A stretch of 64,000 bases of DNA from Rossellomorea vietnamensis (GCF_025398035.1 NZ_CP104558.1:1426001-1490000), one strand, 5' to 3'; positions 7,053-16,981 are shown, counted from the first letter of the stretch. Translations and numbers: made by a program. Notes: generated by a model not told the origin, from the letters alone.

Positions 7053-8438
7053 TCATTTATTATGGACCATAGCTGCCGGGTCAATCCATTTATCATACTG
7101 TTCTTCCGTCAAATAGCCTGATTCGAGGGCCGCTTCTTTCAATGTTGATCCTTCCTGATGGGCCTTCTTCGCAATTTCTGCCGCCTTCTCATAACCGATG
7201 TGCGGATTTAAAGCCGTAACGAGCATGAGGGATCTTTGCACAAAGTCTTCAATGACGTCCCGATTCGCCTCCAGTCCCTTTACACATTTATCGTTGAAGG
7301 ATTTTATTCCATCTGCAAGCAGCCTTACGGATTGTATCAAATTATAGATGATGACCGGTTTGAAAACATTCAGCTCAAAGTTCCCCTGACTGGCGGCAAA
7401 ACCTATAGCTGCATCGTTCCCGAAGACTTGGGTCGCGACCATGGTCACCGCTTCACTTTGTGTCGGGTTCACTTTCCCCGGCATGATGGAGCTGCCTGGT
7501 TCATTGGCAGGTATCGTCATTTCCCCTATGCCGCTTCGGGGACCGCTTGAAAGCCATCTGACATCATTTGCAATTTTCATAAGATCCGCTGCCAATGCCT
7601 TGATGGCACCGTGGACGTACACAATTTCATCATGGGATGTCAGGGCATGAAACTTATTATCCGATGAAGCGAACTTGATGCCTGTCTGTACTTCTAATTG
7701 GGCCGCAACCTTGCTGCCAAAAGTCGGATCTGCATTGATCCCCGTTCCTACCGCCGTTCCGCCGATGGCAAGATTGACCAAACGCTGTACACTTTCCCTT
7801 GTCATGCTATAGGATTTTTCCATCATGGAACGCCATCCACTGATTTCCTGTCCGAGAGTCAACGGCGTGGCATCCTGAAGATGGGTACGGCCGATTTTGA
7901 TAATATCCTGAAATTCATCCTCTTTCTCTTTCAATGTTCCAATGAAATCCTGAAGCACGGGAAACAACTTGGATTCGATTTCCTGATACGCCGCTACGTG
8001 CATGGCCGTCGGGAATGTATCATTGGAACTTTGAGACATGTTCACATCATCGTTGGGATGGACCCTCTCCTCCGAGCCATTTTCACCGAGAAGTTCATTG
8101 GCACGATAAGCCACTACTTCATTTACGTTCATATTGGACTGTGTGCCGCTTCCCGTTTGCCAGACGACCAGGGGGAAATGCTCATCCCACTTCCCTTCCA
8201 AAATCTCATCACAGGCCTTTCCAATCGCCCTCATCTTCCCTTCAGGAAGCTTTCCAAGTGAATGATTGACGACTGCAGCCGCTTTCTTCAACTGTGCAAA
8301 GGCATATGTAACCTCAATGGGCATCTTTTCGGTACCGATCTGGAAGTTTTCCTTACTCCGTTGAGTCTGGGCCCCCCAATATTTTTCCTTCGGCACCTTC
8401 ATTTCTCCTATTGTGTCACGTTCAATACGGTATTCCAT
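7053..8438 (-). CDS. fumC: Class II fumarate hydratase
   Basis: 461 residues from ATG 8438, chosen because GGAGG lies 7 bases upstream (an in-frame extension to 8465 has no such site). Interconverts fumarate and malate in the TCA cycle; iron-independent, cytosolic homotetramer. Hallmarks: [14 protein letters not shown]-type segment near residue 100, [16 protein letters not shown] (catalytic His region), and the superfamily signature [13 protein letters not shown] with the mobile-loop serine. Equivalent to B. subtilis CitG/FumC. Monocistronic, flanked by terminators on both sides. Confidence 0.97.
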   Translation of the reverse strand: MEYRIERDTIGEMKVPKEKYWGAQTQRSKENFQIGTEKMPIEVTYAFAQLKKAAAVVNHSLGKLPEGKMRAIGKACDEILEGKWDEHFPLVVWQTGSGTQSNMNVNEVVAYRANELLGENGSEERVHPNDDVNMSQSSNDTFPTAMHVAAYQEIESKLFPVLQDFIGTLKEKEDEFQDIIKIGRTHLQDATPLTLGQEISGWRSMMEKSYSMTRESVQRLVNLAIGGTAVGTGINADPTFGSKVAAQLEVQTGIKFASSDNKFHALTSHDEIVYVHGAIKALAADLMKIANDVRWLSSGPRSGIGEMTIPANEPGSSIMPGKVNPTQSEAVTMVATQVFGNDAAIGFAASQGNFELNVFKPVIIYNLIQSVRLLADGIKSFNDKCVKGLEANRDVIEDFVQRSLMLVTALNPHIGYEKAAEIAKKAHQEGSTLKEAALESGYLTEEQYDKWIDPAAMVHNK

Positions 8439-8550
8439 TGTCATTCCTCCCTGTAAGTGATCCAACTACTACCATATTTCCACTAAAACGTTCCTTCTAA
8501 CCTTTTTCTGAAAAGTTTATTAGTTTCAGCTGACGATATGAATAAAACCT

Positions 8551-8586
8551 AAAAAAAAGATGAATGAGCGTCCACGCCCATTCATC
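8551..8586 (-). terminator. Intrinsic terminator of the amino acid ABC operon
   Basis: On the minus strand GATGAATG...CATTCATC forms the stem, extended by GCGT/ACGC, followed by eight T. Confidence 0.9.
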
Positions 8587-8594
8587 TTCCCTCT

Positions 8595-9329
8595 TTATTG
8601 TATTAAGTTAAGGAATTGCTTCGTACGTTCATTCTTTGGATTTTCAAACACTTCCCGGGGAGGGCCTTCTTCGACGATGTATCCCCCATCCATGAAAATG
8701 ACCTTATCGGCCGCTTCTTGGGCAAATCTCATTTCATGTGTGACGACCACCATCGTCATCCCCTCTTCGGCAAGGTCTTTCATGACTTTCAATACCTCGC
8801 CAACCAGTTCGGGATCAAGCGCTGAAGTGGGCTCGTCGAAGAGCATCACTTCCGGCTCGATGGCGAGGGCCCTTGCAATGCCGACCCTCTGCTGCTGCCC
8901 GCCTGAAAGCTGGAATGGATAATAATCAATCTTATCACCAAGACCGACTTTTTCAAGCAGTTTGATGGCCTTTTCGCGCATCTCGGATTTTTTTCGTTTC
9001 TGTACAACGGTCGGTCCTTCCATGACGTTTTCGAGTGCAGTCATGTGAGGGAACAGATTATAGTTCTGAAATACCATCCCTGTTTTTCTTCTTAGGCTGA
9101 TAAGCTCCTGCTTGGTTACCTTTTTATTGAAATCAACGGTGGAACCGCCTATCGAAACAGTACCGTCATTCGGGATTTCAAGGGCATTCAAGCAGCGAAG
9201 GAACGTTGTCTTTCCTGAACCAGAAGGACCGATCAGGACGATGACCTGTCCTTTTTCGACTTCTACATTCATTCCTTTTAATACTTCTAACTGATCAAAT
9301 CGTTTTGTTAATCCTTTAATGGAAATCAT
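8595..9329 (-). CDS. Polar amino acid ABC importer, ATP-binding subunit
   Basis: 244 residues of the GlnQ/ArtP/TcyN class. ATG 9329 selected (GGAG seven bases upstream; an upstream TTG overlaps that site). Walker [11 protein letters not shown]-loop [12 protein letters not shown], signature LSGGQQQR, Walker [13 protein letters not shown], switch His in VVTHEMRFA. Last gene of a binding protein-permease-ATPase operon (10842 to 8595). Substrate cannot be fixed from the ATPase; cystine, glutamine or arginine are all possible. Confidence 0.93.
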   Translation of the reverse strand: MISIKGLTKRFDQLEVLKGMNVEVEKGQVIVLIGPSGSGKTTFLRCLNALEIPNDGTVSIGGSTVDFNKKVTKQELISLRRKTGMVFQNYNLFPHMTALENVMEGPTVVQKRKKSEMREKAIKLLEKVGLGDKIDYYPFQLSGGQQQRVGIARALAIEPEVMLFDEPTSALDPELVGEVLKVMKDLAEEGMTMVVVTHEMRFAQEAADKVIFMDGGYIVEEGPPREVFENPKNERTKQFLNLIQ

Positions 9330-9347
9330 GTTCAATCTCCTTTTATA

Positions 9348-10043
9348 TTACTTGGCAATGTACCGATCCAGTCGGTTCTCTATACGACCTTGTATAATGG
9401 ATAAGATAAAGCAGATGACCCAGTAAAGTAGCGCTGCTTCCATGTACATAAGTAAAAACTCATAGTTGGTAGCCGCAATTTCCTGTGCCTTCCTGAACAT
9501 TTCCGTCACTAGAATCAAGGAAGCAAGTGACGTATCCTTCACCAGACTGATGAAAGAATTTGATAACGGAGGAATGGATACCCGTGTTGCCTGCGGCAGG
9601 ATGATTCTCTTTAAGGCTTGAGAATACGTCATGCCGATGGAATAGCCGGCTTCCCATTGTCCTTTCGGGATCGATTGAATCGCGGCACGGACGATTTCTG
9701 ACGAATATGCACCTTTATTTAATGAGAAAGCGATGATGGCAGATGGGAACGGATCGAACTTGATCCCCAAAGTAGGCAACCCATAGAAAATGATAAATAA
9801 TTGAACGAGTAAAGGGGTCCCTCTTATCGCAGATACATAAAACCTTGCAATCCCACGTAAGATTGATATATTTGACAGACGGGCAAGAGCAGTCAGAACA
9901 GCCAGGATCATACCTAAAGCAAATGAAATGAGCGTTAGAGGTATAGAATAATACAAAGCCCCCTCTAACATTGGAAGCAGGGAGCTTTGTAAAATATCAA
10001 TCATTGCTTGAGGATCCTGGTAAATGCTACTTAGGAGATACAT
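9348..10043 (-). CDS. Polar amino acid ABC importer, permease subunit
   Basis: Up to 231 residues with about five membrane helices and the ABC permease EAA-type motif ([20 protein letters not shown] near residue 136). The frame opens at 10043, overlapping the binding-protein gene by 17 bases with GGAG only three bases away; ATG 10004 gives a more usual 218-residue length but has a weak site. The inner-membrane subunit forms a homodimer in this class. The sequence [17 protein letters not shown] is typical of the HisM/ArtQ family. Confidence 0.92.
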   Translation of the reverse strand: MYLLSSIYQDPQAMIDILQSSLLPMLEGALYYSIPLTLISFALGMILAVLTALARLSNISILRGIARFYVSAIRGTPLLVQLFIIFYGLPTLGIKFDPFPSAIIAFSLNKGAYSSEIVRAAIQSIPKGQWEAGYSIGMTYSQALKRIILPQATRVSIPPLSNSFISLVKDTSLASLILVTEMFRKAQEIAATNYEFLLMYMEAALLYWVICFILSIIQGRIENRLDRYIAK

Positions 10044-10842
10044 CTTCTCCGAACCACTTATCAGAGATCTCTTTGTACGTACCGTCTTCCATCATTTCCT
10101 CTAACGCTTTATTCACTTCTTCTACCAGCTTGTCGTTGCCTTTACGGAACATCAGACCACTTTGACCAGCGTCTTCAGCTTCTGCGGCAATTTTCACATT
10201 GGCATTCGGCTGTTTCTTCAGGTAATCAAGGATTGAAATCTTATCGTTCACTGTTACATCCACTCGGCCTTGCTCAAGTAATTGGATGGATTGTGAAAGG
10301 CCTTCCACCCCTTGAATTTTCGCACCATTTTTTTCAGCGATATCGCGGTAGTTACTAGTCAGGGATTGAGCAGAAGTCAATCCTTTGATGTCCTCAAATG
10401 AAGTAACATCTTTGTTGTCTTTTGATACAACAACTACTGCACTTGATTCGATATATGGTTTAGAGAAATCATATTTCTTCTCACGATCTTCACGAATTCC
10501 CACCTGGTTTGCGATCATATCGAAACGCTTGGAATTCAAACCTTCAAACATTGCATCCCATTGTGTTTCCTGGAATTTCGCTTCGACTCCGAGACGCTTC
10601 GCTACCTCACGGGCGATTTCTACGTCAAACCCGGTCAGCTTTCCTGATTCGTCATGGAATGTGAAAGGAGGATATGTACCTTCCGTCCCGACAAGTAATT
10701 CTCCATCTTCCTTTACCTTATCGTAAAGGGATGTCTCTTTCGAATCACCATTTGATTCTTCTTTATCTTTAGATTGACCACATGCAGCTAACACCATGGA
10801 TAAAGCGATTAGCATGATGATGGATAATTTCCACTTTTTCAT
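10027..10842 (-). CDS. Polar amino acid ABC importer, substrate-binding lipoprotein
   Basis: 271 residues; lipoprotein signal with lipobox VLAACG at residues 17-22, so membrane-anchored outside the cell. Family 3 solute-binding domain: [55 protein letters not shown]. First gene of the operon. Similar to cystine- or glutamine-binding proteins (TcyJ/TcyK/GlnH-like); specificity is not decided by visible residues. A good promoter precedes it; I find no S-box or T-box in the 180-bp upstream. Confidence 0.93.
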   Translation of the reverse strand: MKKWKLSIIMLIALSMVLAACGQSKDKEESNGDSKETSLYDKVKEDGELLVGTEGTYPPFTFHDESGKLTGFDVEIAREVAKRLGVEAKFQETQWDAMFEGLNSKRFDMIANQVGIREDREKKYDFSKPYIESSAVVVVSKDNKDVTSFEDIKGLTSAQSLTSNYRDIAEKNGAKIQGVEGLSQSIQLLEQGRVDVTVNDKISILDYLKKQPNANVKIAAEAEDAGQSGLMFRKGNDKLVEEVNKALEEMMEDGTYKEISDKWFGEDVSPK

Positions 10843-10890
10843 TGTATAACCCCCACTATTCTTATCGGATTTAAATTTGTTACGAATGTC

Positions 10891-10919
10891 ATCATAAAAC
10901 GTTACCAGAGATAAGTCAA
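10891..10919 (-). promoter_or_regulatory. Sigma-A promoter of the amino acid ABC operon
   Basis: Read on the minus strand: TTGACT (10919-10914), 17-base spacer, TATGAT (10896-10891), about 40 bases upstream of the binding-protein start. Confidence 0.7.
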
Positions 10920-11042
10920 CATAAAAGTTTCCTACCCGAGATTTTTTTCTTCACCTTTAGTATGTATACTTGAATACACAAACATGTAAAAATTTCCGAT
11001 TATACGCTACACTAATTTCAAAGAAATATGGGAGGGCACGAT

Positions 11043-11651
11043 ATGAAAATTGCTTTATTCGGGAGTACGGGCCGGGTTGGTTCCGTCGTCTTTCAACGGG
11101 CTATATCAGAATATGAAGTAAATCGATTGGTACGGAGAGGCAGCGGTCAGGACGCTCCCGGCACGGAAATAATCGGGGATGTGTTGAACGAAGAAGATGT
11201 GATGAAGACCATCGAAGGCTCAGAGGCCGTGATCAGCTGCCTGAATACAGATAAGCAGGATGTCCTCACAAAAAGCATGCCGATCCTGTTAAAAGCCATG
11301 AGAAGCTATGGGGTGAAACGGATCATTACGTGCGGGACGGCGGGCATCCTCCAGGCGCGGACGGATGATGGTCTTTACCGTTTTCAGTCGAGTGAATCGA
11401 AACGGAGAAGCACAACCGCGGCCGAAGACCACCTAAGAGCCTTCCTCATGCTTCAGGCATCCGAAATGGACTGGACCATCGTTTGCCCCACCTATTTGCC
11501 GGATGGAGAACGGCTCGGCAATTACCGAACGGAAAGAAATGTACTTCCAGAAGGCGGTAGCAGCATTTCCATGTATGACACAGGAGATTTTATATACAAA
11601 CAACTGTCAGACCTGTCCTTCATCAAAAGCCGGGTTGGGATCTGTTATTGA
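11043..11651 (+). CDS. yheG: NAD(P)-binding atypical SDR protein, YheG-like
   Basis: 202 residues from ATG 11043 (GGAGG seven bases upstream; the ATG at 11028 contains that site). N-terminal Rossmann motif ALFGSTGRVGS, an NAD(P)-binding fold of the NmrA/YwnB type, and VIxCLNTDKQD, VKRIITCGTAG, MDWTIVCPTYL segments seen in atypical SDR quinone or flavin reductase-like proteins. Length and location between sspB and the bmrDC genes match B. subtilis YheG. Substrate unknown. Confidence 0.85.
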   Translation: MKIALFGSTGRVGSVVFQRAISEYEVNRLVRRGSGQDAPGTEIIGDVLNEEDVMKTIEGSEAVISCLNTDKQDVLTKSMPILLKAMRSYGVKRIITCGTAGILQARTDDGLYRFQSSESKRRSTTAAEDHLRAFLMLQASEMDWTIVCPTYLPDGERLGNYRTERNVLPEGGSSISMYDTGDFIYKQLSDLSFIKSRVGICY

Positions 11652-11660
11652 GTATGGGAT

Positions 11661-11694
11661 AAAAAAAACGGGACTGAATGCCAGTCCCGTTTTC
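11661..11694. terminator. Bidirectional intrinsic terminator
   Basis: AACGGGACTG / CAGTCCCGTT stem with A-run on the left and T-run on the right; shared by yheG and the convergent YceG-like gene. Confidence 0.88.
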
Positions 11695-11697
11695 CAA

Positions 11698-12180
11698 TTA
11701 TTCGAAGATGGTAGAAATGATTTCGTCCGTGCTCATTCCACTTTCGACTTCAAAGGTACCTGGACGCAGCTCGTTCTCAAGCCCCCGCTTTTCTACCTCT
11801 TTATAGAAATCCAACCCATCTTTTATGATATTGGCTTGTTCCAAAGCGTTTCCTACGTCGATGCTTGTCATCCCGGTAGAAACGGTGAGCATCGTTTTGT
11901 AGACCACCTTGCCGTCATCCTTCTTAATCGATGCCTCTTCCTGCTTTTCATTCATGGCTTTCAGCTGCTTGCTCCACTGGTCTTCAGTATGTATGACATA
12001 GCCTTTTGAAGTCAGCTTCTTCACCATTTCATCCTCTGACAGCTTTTGCACTTCAGCAGGTTCTTCTTTTCCGGTACTGCTTGCTTCAGAAGGACCGAAA
12101 AGATACACAGCCCCAATCAAAGAGGTGGCGATCAAGATCCCTCCAGCAAAGCTCCGCAATGAGTTCGATGTCACTGTCAT
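11698..12180 (-). CDS. YceG/MltG-like LysM-related domain protein (short, membrane-anchored)
   Basis: 160 residues: N-terminal membrane anchor (FAGGILIATSLIGAVYLFG), a linker with coiled-coil tendency, then VSTGMTSIDVGNALEQANII...LRPGTFEVESGMSTDEIISTI. The last ~70 residues match the small LysM-like domain that precedes the catalytic part of MltG/YceG endolytic transglycosylases, but the catalytic domain is absent, so it is probably a wall-binding or regulatory protein. Overlaps the upstream gene by ATGA, forming a two-gene operon. Confidence 0.75.
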   Translation of the reverse strand: MTVTSNSLRSFAGGILIATSLIGAVYLFGPSEASSTGKEEPAEVQKLSEDEMVKKLTSKGYVIHTEDQWSKQLKAMNEKQEEASIKKDDGKVVYKTMLTVSTGMTSIDVGNALEQANIIKDGLDFYKEVEKRGLENELRPGTFEVESGMSTDEIISTIFE

Positions 12181-12557
12181 TGTGCCACTAAGCCCCTTTC
12201 ACCCTTTTGAGCCATAAATGGCGCAAGCATATGCTCCACTTCATGAGGCTTGAGCTTTGTTTTCCCTGCAATACTTTCAACAGAATAGCCTCTTTTATAC
12301 AAATCAAGCATCTCACGGAGCAATTCGCGTTCCTCGGATGCTGCAGGTGCAGCTCCTGCCTGCTGGGCTGTAATTTCTGCATCCAATTGTATGTTTCGTA
12401 ACTGCTTCTCCAGTTCATGAACCTCGTTCAATACGGAAATGGAAACATGCTCTATCTGTTGCTCAAGCTTCGAGTTGGTTTGTGTCGTTTTAATAAACGA
12501 TAAAATGAGCAGCACAACTGCTGACCCAAATAATATGGCGATTGCCCATCCCATCAT
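12177..12557 (-). CDS. Membrane-anchored coiled-coil protein with HTH-like C-terminus, hypothetical
   Basis: 126 residues. One N-terminal membrane helix (AIAILFGSAVVLLILSF), a coiled coil of about 40 residues, then an Ala-rich linker and a C-terminal segment LYKRGYSVESIAGKTKLKPHEVEHML resembling a sigma-region-4-like or resolvase-like helix-turn-helix. GGAGG lies 5 bases before the first ATG and 8 before the second (12554). Cotranscribed with the YceG-like gene. Reminiscent of the DUF6115-type small Bacillus membrane proteins; I do not assign a function. Confidence 0.7.
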   Translation of the reverse strand: MMGWAIAILFGSAVVLLILSFIKTTQTNSKLEQQIEHVSISVLNEVHELEKQLRNIQLDAEITAQQAGAAPAASEERELLREMLDLYKRGYSVESIAGKTKLKPHEVEHMLAPFMAQKGERGLVAQ

Positions 12558-12650
12558 AGGATCCTCCCTTTATGAAACTTTTTTATCAATTAAATTATAC
12601 ATGGATAAGGGAATAAATTCGATTTAAAACGACAAAATCCCACGAAAGTC

Positions 12651-12669
12651 CTGTTTTCTTAACAGGAAA
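12651..12669. repeat. Short inverted repeat in the gap upstream of the YceG-like operon
   Basis: TCCTGTT and AACAGGA with a 5-base spacer. It sits between the bmrD terminator and the divergent promoter region; could be an operator or simply a weak secondary terminator. Confidence 0.35.
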
Positions 12670-12728
12670 TTGTATTAATACATGGATAATTCCCCGTAAC
12701 ATCAGTATAATTTCAAAATCCAGTATAA

Positions 12729-12760
12729 GAAAAAGCGTCCGACTACATCGTCAGACGCCC
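12729..12760 (-). terminator. Intrinsic terminator of bmrCD
   Basis: On the minus strand GCGTC(T)GAC...GTC(G)GACGC followed by five T. Confidence 0.85.
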
Positions 12761-12768
12761 TTTCCCTT

Positions 12769-14787
12769 CTATCCTGCCAGATGATCTTTAGTTCCCTGCT
12801 GGAGCTGATACATTTGATAATATCGGCCCAGCCTTTTCATTAATTCATCATGATTCCCACGCTCCACGATTTCCCCTCGGTCCAATACAAGGATTTGATC
12901 GGCTTCCTTGATCGTCGATAATCTGTGAGCGATGATGAAGGTCGTACGGCCCTTTTTCAGGACTTCCATCGCTTCCTGGATGATCGCCTCAGTCTCTGTA
13001 TCGATGCTTGATGTCGCTTCATCGAGGATCAGGATCGCTGGATTAAAGGCCAGTGCACGTGCAAAGGATATCAGTTGGCGCTGTCCGGATGAAAGGGTGC
13101 TTCCTTTCTCGATCACCGGCTCATCATATCCATTCTCCAGGTTTTTGAACACTTTTTCCGCCCCTACCGCATTGAGTGCAGCCTCTACCTGCTCCCTTGA
13201 AATCCTTGGATCATCGAGACTGACATTCGAAGCAATCGTCCCTGTGAACAAATAAGGATCCTGCAAGACAATTCCCATATGTTCCCGAATCGTTTGATAG
13301 GGAATATCGACAATGTCATTTCCATCAATCCGGATTTTCCCTTCATTGCTGTCATAGAAACGGAATAACAGATTCATGATCGAGCTTTTTCCTGAACCCG
13401 TATGTCCCACCAAGGCAACGGTTTCCCCTTTATTCGCTTCAAACGTAATATCTTTCAACACATATTCATTCTCTTTATATCCAAAGAATACATGCTCAAA
13501 GCTTACATTTCCGTCATACCTGCTCATTTTCCCATCATCCACAGGGGTCCCCGTCTCTTCAAGCAGCTGGAAAACCCGTTCTCCCGCCACAAGTGCCTGT
13601 TCAAGATTCGCAAGCTGGTTCACGATCCCTGTGACCGGTTGGAACAACCGATTGATGTAGTCAACAAAAGCATAAAGGACGCCGAGCGTGACAACGGATC
13701 CCACTCCGATCGATGCTCCTCCGAAATACCAAATGAACGCTACGAACGTGATATTCCTCAGTACCCCAACAAGGTTATGGGAGGTCATTGAATTTAAGCT
13801 TAATAGCTTATTTTGATAGTTGAAGTGGGTTTCGTTCAGATCTTCGAATTCTTCGTTCGTTTTCTTCTCCCTGCTGAAAGCCTGAATGATGTTCATGCCC
13901 TGTATTGATTCATTGATCATGGCATTGATATCACTCACTTTGGATCTGATGATATGATTGTATTTCGACGCATACATACGATAAAGATACGTCCACACAA
14001 CCAGGATCGGTATCAGGATCAAGCAGATGGCCGCTAATTTTGCGTCAAGGATAAAGAGTGCAATGTAAATCCCGATAATATAAATCGTACTGGAGAAGAA
14101 CGTCGAAAGTACGGTTACATACAGGTCCCTGATTGCTTCCGTGTCGTTTGTGATCCGGGCAACGACCTTCCCTGCCGGCAGATTATCGAAATAACGGATC
14201 GGAAGCTTTTGGATGTGTTGAAACACATCATTACGCATCTTTTGTATCACACGGTTTGCCGCCTTCTGAAGGTAAAACCGCTGGCCGTATTGGAAAAAGG
14301 CCGCAACCACAAGCAAGCCGAAATAAAAGGCAATCAATCGGATGATCCTTGGGATTTCAGGATTATAGAACCTGAGAAGCTCATCCCCTGTTAATTTCTT
14401 GGCGGGATAGGTTTCTGATTCCCCGCCTTTAGTGATGGTCATCTCCCCCGATGACACCGATCGTTCCCCGTCAAAGGAAACGGTGGCAGGGACGAAATAA
14501 AACGCTCTGCCTACCTGAAGGATACGGACGTCTTCCCCTTTTGCATCTCCATCACTGAAATATTGATCACGCTTATACCATGTTCCCTCATAGGGTACAG
14601 CTTCTTTTCCCTTAACCGTTTCATACCAGGTCGATTCAATCCCGATAATATGGTCATCAATCAGTTTTTTGGCAATGAATGGACCGGCAAGTTCCGCTGC
14701 CACTGATACACTGAGCATCAAAAGTGCAGCTATGATGATTTTTTTATAAATCAAGGCATATTCGGTTAGTTTTCTTCCGACTTTCAT
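12769..14787 (-). CDS. bmrD: Heterodimeric multidrug ABC exporter subunit BmrD (YheH)
   Basis: 672 residues (B. subtilis BmrD has 673). Six membrane helices with a ~70-residue extracytoplasmic insertion between the first two (residues ~45-125), then an ATPase domain: Walker A GHTGSGKS, Q-loop IVLQDPYLF, signature LSSGQRQ, Walker B ILILDEATSSID with the catalytic Glu present, H-loop IAHRLSTI. Pairs with BmrC; in such heterodimers BmrD supplies the catalytically competent Walker B glutamate. Exports diverse drugs in B. subtilis. Starts inside the end of bmrC (ATGA overlap). Confidence 0.95.
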   Translation of the reverse strand: MKVGRKLTEYALIYKKIIIAALLMLSVSVAAELAGPFIAKKLIDDHIIGIESTWYETVKGKEAVPYEGTWYKRDQYFSDGDAKGEDVRILQVGRAFYFVPATVSFDGERSVSSGEMTITKGGESETYPAKKLTGDELLRFYNPEIPRIIRLIAFYFGLLVVAAFFQYGQRFYLQKAANRVIQKMRNDVFQHIQKLPIRYFDNLPAGKVVARITNDTEAIRDLYVTVLSTFFSSTIYIIGIYIALFILDAKLAAICLILIPILVVWTYLYRMYASKYNHIIRSKVSDINAMINESIQGMNIIQAFSREKKTNEEFEDLNETHFNYQNKLLSLNSMTSHNLVGVLRNITFVAFIWYFGGASIGVGSVVTLGVLYAFVDYINRLFQPVTGIVNQLANLEQALVAGERVFQLLEETGTPVDDGKMSRYDGNVSFEHVFFGYKENEYVLKDITFEANKGETVALVGHTGSGKSSIMNLLFRFYDSNEGKIRIDGNDIVDIPYQTIREHMGIVLQDPYLFTGTIASNVSLDDPRISREQVEAALNAVGAEKVFKNLENGYDEPVIEKGSTLSSGQRQLISFARALAFNPAILILDEATSSIDTETEAIIQEAMEVLKKGRTTFIIAHRLSTIKEADQILVLDRGEIVERGNHDELMKRLGRYYQMYQLQQGTKDHLAG

Positions 14788-16541
14788 GCGCCCACCTCCT
14801 CTGGTGAGGAATCTTCAACTTGTTGGCGGTCAAATTGTTCTTTATACCAACCGCCATTCTCGAGGAGCACTTCATGGACCCCTTCTTCTACCACTTTCCC
14901 ATCCTCTAAGACGATGATCCAATCAGCATGCTGAACCGCCGAGAGACGATGAGTCGTAATAATCGTTGTTTTCCCTTCCCGTTCTGTTCGTATATTGTCT
15001 ATGATCTTCGCTTCTGTCTTGGCATCGACGGCCGATAATGAGTCATCAAGGATCAGGATTTCCGGGTTCTTGATGAGGGCCCTCGCAATCGAAATCCGTT
15101 GTTTCTGCCCACCCGAAAGAGCCACACCCTTCTCCCCTACAAGGGTGGTCAAGCCATCAGGCAGCATGTCGAGATCCTTCTTGAAATCAGCCAATTCTAT
15201 CGCCGTTTCCAAATCTGCCTCTATTGCATCATGCTTTCCGAATAAAATATTTTCTCTTACGGTCCTGGAAAATAGAACATGATCTTGTGGGACATACCCA
15301 ATCCAATCCCTTACCTGTTGAATGGACAAGTCATCAATCGGGATTCCTCCGATCGATAGGGAACCACTTCCCGCCGGATATTCACGGAGAAGCTGCTTGA
15401 TGAAAGTCGTCTTGCCGCTTCCTGTCTTTCCGACTATCCCAAGGGTACCTCCTTGATGGATGTTCACATTGATGTTGGAAAGGTTCAGTACCTGTGAGGA
15501 AGGATATTTGAAGTCCACATCCTTAAATCCGATCTGTTCAGGGGAAACGATTGATTTAGGATTCTCTCCATCCTGTACGTCCCGGACATAATCAAGTGTC
15601 TCCTGAACCCGATCGAGGGACGCATTCCCCCGCTGCATCACATTGATCAATTCACCAATCGCAAACATCGGCCAGATCAACATCCCGAGATACACATTAA
15701 AGGAAACCAGCTGTCCCAGGGTAATGCTCTGGTGGAATACCAGGTAGGCGCCATAACCCAATCCGATTAAGTAACTTAATCCAACGAGGACTTTTATGGT
15801 CGGTTCAAACAATGAGTCGATCCTCGCAACACCGATATTTTTGTTATACACATCTTCCGTCATATCACCGAACCGCTTTTCATCTGCCCTTTCCTGTACG
15901 TAAGCCCGGATGACCCTGACCCCTGCAATCGACTCAAGAACTTTATCATTCAAGTCTCCGAATGCATCCTGGGCTTCGGTGAACCGTTTATGGATCCTTG
16001 CACCATATACCTTCATTAACAGAGCCATGATCGGCAGAGGTAAAACGGCGGCTATCGTCAGTTTCCAGCTGATGAGAAACCCCATCGTAAACAGGATTGT
16101 TAACATGAACACGCTCGAATCGATCAACGTCAGGACACCAAAACCCGCCGTGATCGAAATCGCCTTTAGATCATTGGTCGCCCTCGCCATTAAATCACCC
16201 GTCCGATTCTTCTCAAAGAACGTCGGGGTCATCTTTAAGAGGTGACCCATGAATTTACTGCGCAGCTTCCTTTCTACGAGAAAGGCACCGCCAAACAGTT
16301 GATACATCCATACATACGTCATTCCGTACGAGATGATGGCAATCCCGGCAATCAACCAGAGATACTTCCCCACCACATCCCAGGTCATCGCACCGAGGTG
16401 AATGTCGTCGATGGCATTTCCTACAAGCTTCGGGGGGATCACATCAAGGATCCCGACAATCGTCAATAGGACGATCGCCACTGTATACCTTTTCCAATTC
16501 TCAATAAAAAACCATGATAATTTCTTAAAAATACTAAACAT
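14784..16541 (-). CDS. bmrC: Heterodimeric multidrug ABC exporter subunit BmrC (YheI)
   Basis: 585 residues, the exact length of B. subtilis BmrC. Six membrane helices (1-310), then the ATPase: Walker A GKTGSGKTT, signature LSGGQKQR, Walker B ILILDDSLSAVD, where the usual catalytic glutamate is aspartate, the mark of the degenerate site in BmrC-type subunits. ATG start behind GGGGAGG. Inducible by translation-blocking antibiotics in B. subtilis through the BmrB leader peptide; a comparable but different leader is present here (16560-17010). Confidence 0.95.
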   Translation of the reverse strand: MFSIFKKLSWFFIENWKRYTVAIVLLTIVGILDVIPPKLVGNAIDDIHLGAMTWDVVGKYLWLIAGIAIISYGMTYVWMYQLFGGAFLVERKLRSKFMGHLLKMTPTFFEKNRTGDLMARATNDLKAISITAGFGVLTLIDSSVFMLTILFTMGFLISWKLTIAAVLPLPIMALLMKVYGARIHKRFTEAQDAFGDLNDKVLESIAGVRVIRAYVQERADEKRFGDMTEDVYNKNIGVARIDSLFEPTIKVLVGLSYLIGLGYGAYLVFHQSITLGQLVSFNVYLGMLIWPMFAIGELINVMQRGNASLDRVQETLDYVRDVQDGENPKSIVSPEQIGFKDVDFKYPSSQVLNLSNINVNIHQGGTLGIVGKTGSGKTTFIKQLLREYPAGSGSLSIGGIPIDDLSIQQVRDWIGYVPQDHVLFSRTVRENILFGKHDAIEADLETAIELADFKKDLDMLPDGLTTLVGEKGVALSGGQKQRISIARALIKNPEILILDDSLSAVDAKTEAKIIDNIRTEREGKTTIITTHRLSAVQHADWIIVLEDGKVVEEGVHEVLLENGGWYKEQFDRQQVEDSSPEEVGA

Positions 16542-16573
16542 CCCAGTCTACCTCCCCATGTTGACTTTCTTTA

Positions 16574-16633
16574 CTATCCGCCTTCTGTCTCCACAGCAGA
16601 CATCATCTTCTTCATTTGAACCATTACCATCAT
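16574..16633 (-). CDS. 19-residue Met-rich micro-ORF directly before bmrC
   Basis: Starts at ATG 16633 with AAGGAGG five bases upstream (16639-16645) and ends 32 bases before the bmrC start codon. Seven of 19 residues are Met (MMVMVQMKKMM...). The strong ribosome binding site suggests it is translated. It could couple translation into bmrC or be a second sensing peptide. Not verified by homology. Confidence 0.45.
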   Translation of the reverse strand: MMVMVQMKKMMSAVETEGG

Positions 16634-16710
16634 CTTTTCCTCCTTCATAAAATGGATAATCTATGTGTGATCAAGGATTCCCTTGGGTTCACCGTTAAGC
16701 GCTAACATAC

Positions 16711-16791
16711 AAAAGACGGACGTCACAGGGCAGTCAGAATCGCATTCCCCAGGTGGGAGTGATTCTCTTGTGCCTTATAGACGTCCGTCTT
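16711..16791 (-). promoter_or_regulatory. Large stem-loop in the bmrCD leader
   Basis: AAGACGGACGTC (16713-16724) and GACGTCCGTCTT (16780-16791) form a perfect 12-bp stem; inside, AGAATC/GATTCT and ATTCCC/GGGAGT add a nested arm. On the minus strand the closing arm runs into TTTT, so this can act as a second attenuator after the first terminator. Confidence 0.7.
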
Positions 16792-16803
16792 CATGAATGG
16801 ACA

Positions 16804-16837
16804 TAAAAAAGCACAGATTATAAACATAACCTGTGCT
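16804..16837 (-). terminator. Attenuator terminator in the bmrCD leader
   Basis: Minus strand: AGCACAG (16837-16831), 14-base loop, CTGTGCT (16816-16810), then six T. It lies 28 bases after the stop of the 24-residue leader peptide, the spacing expected for ribosome-controlled attenuation as known for B. subtilis bmrB-bmrCD. Confidence 0.8.
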
Positions 16838-16865
16838 CGTGGATTCATATGAAATCGCTAAGGAG

Positions 16866-16940
16866 TTACTGGTCATGTGATGATATGAAATTGATTTGAA
16901 AAGCCGCTCGCGCTCCTTGAGATCCATTCACTTTCATCAT
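16866..16940 (-). CDS. bmrCD leader peptide (BmrB positional counterpart)
   Basis: 24 residues from ATG 16940; GGAGGG six bases upstream (16947-16952). Begins MMKVNGSQGARAAFQ. It is the only ORF in the leader that follows the promoter with a strong ribosome binding site and is followed by the attenuator. B. subtilis BmrB (YheJ, 53 residues) occupies the same place; this peptide is much shorter. Its AAGGAG segment could pair with CTCCTT just past its stop, which would be altered by a paused ribosome. Inference from layout, not from sequence homology. Confidence 0.6.
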   Translation of the reverse strand: MMKVNGSQGARAAFQINFISSHDQ

Positions 16941-16981
16941 CACAAACCCTCCATTCGTTATCGTTTTTTATTCCATTAATA

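Noticed and set aside
7698-8261. Long antisense ORFs inside fumC, and similar ones inside the DASS (45890-46531) and spoVR (49560-50114) genes
   Set aside because: Shadow frames of strongly conserved genes; no ribosome binding sites and no recognisable protein features.
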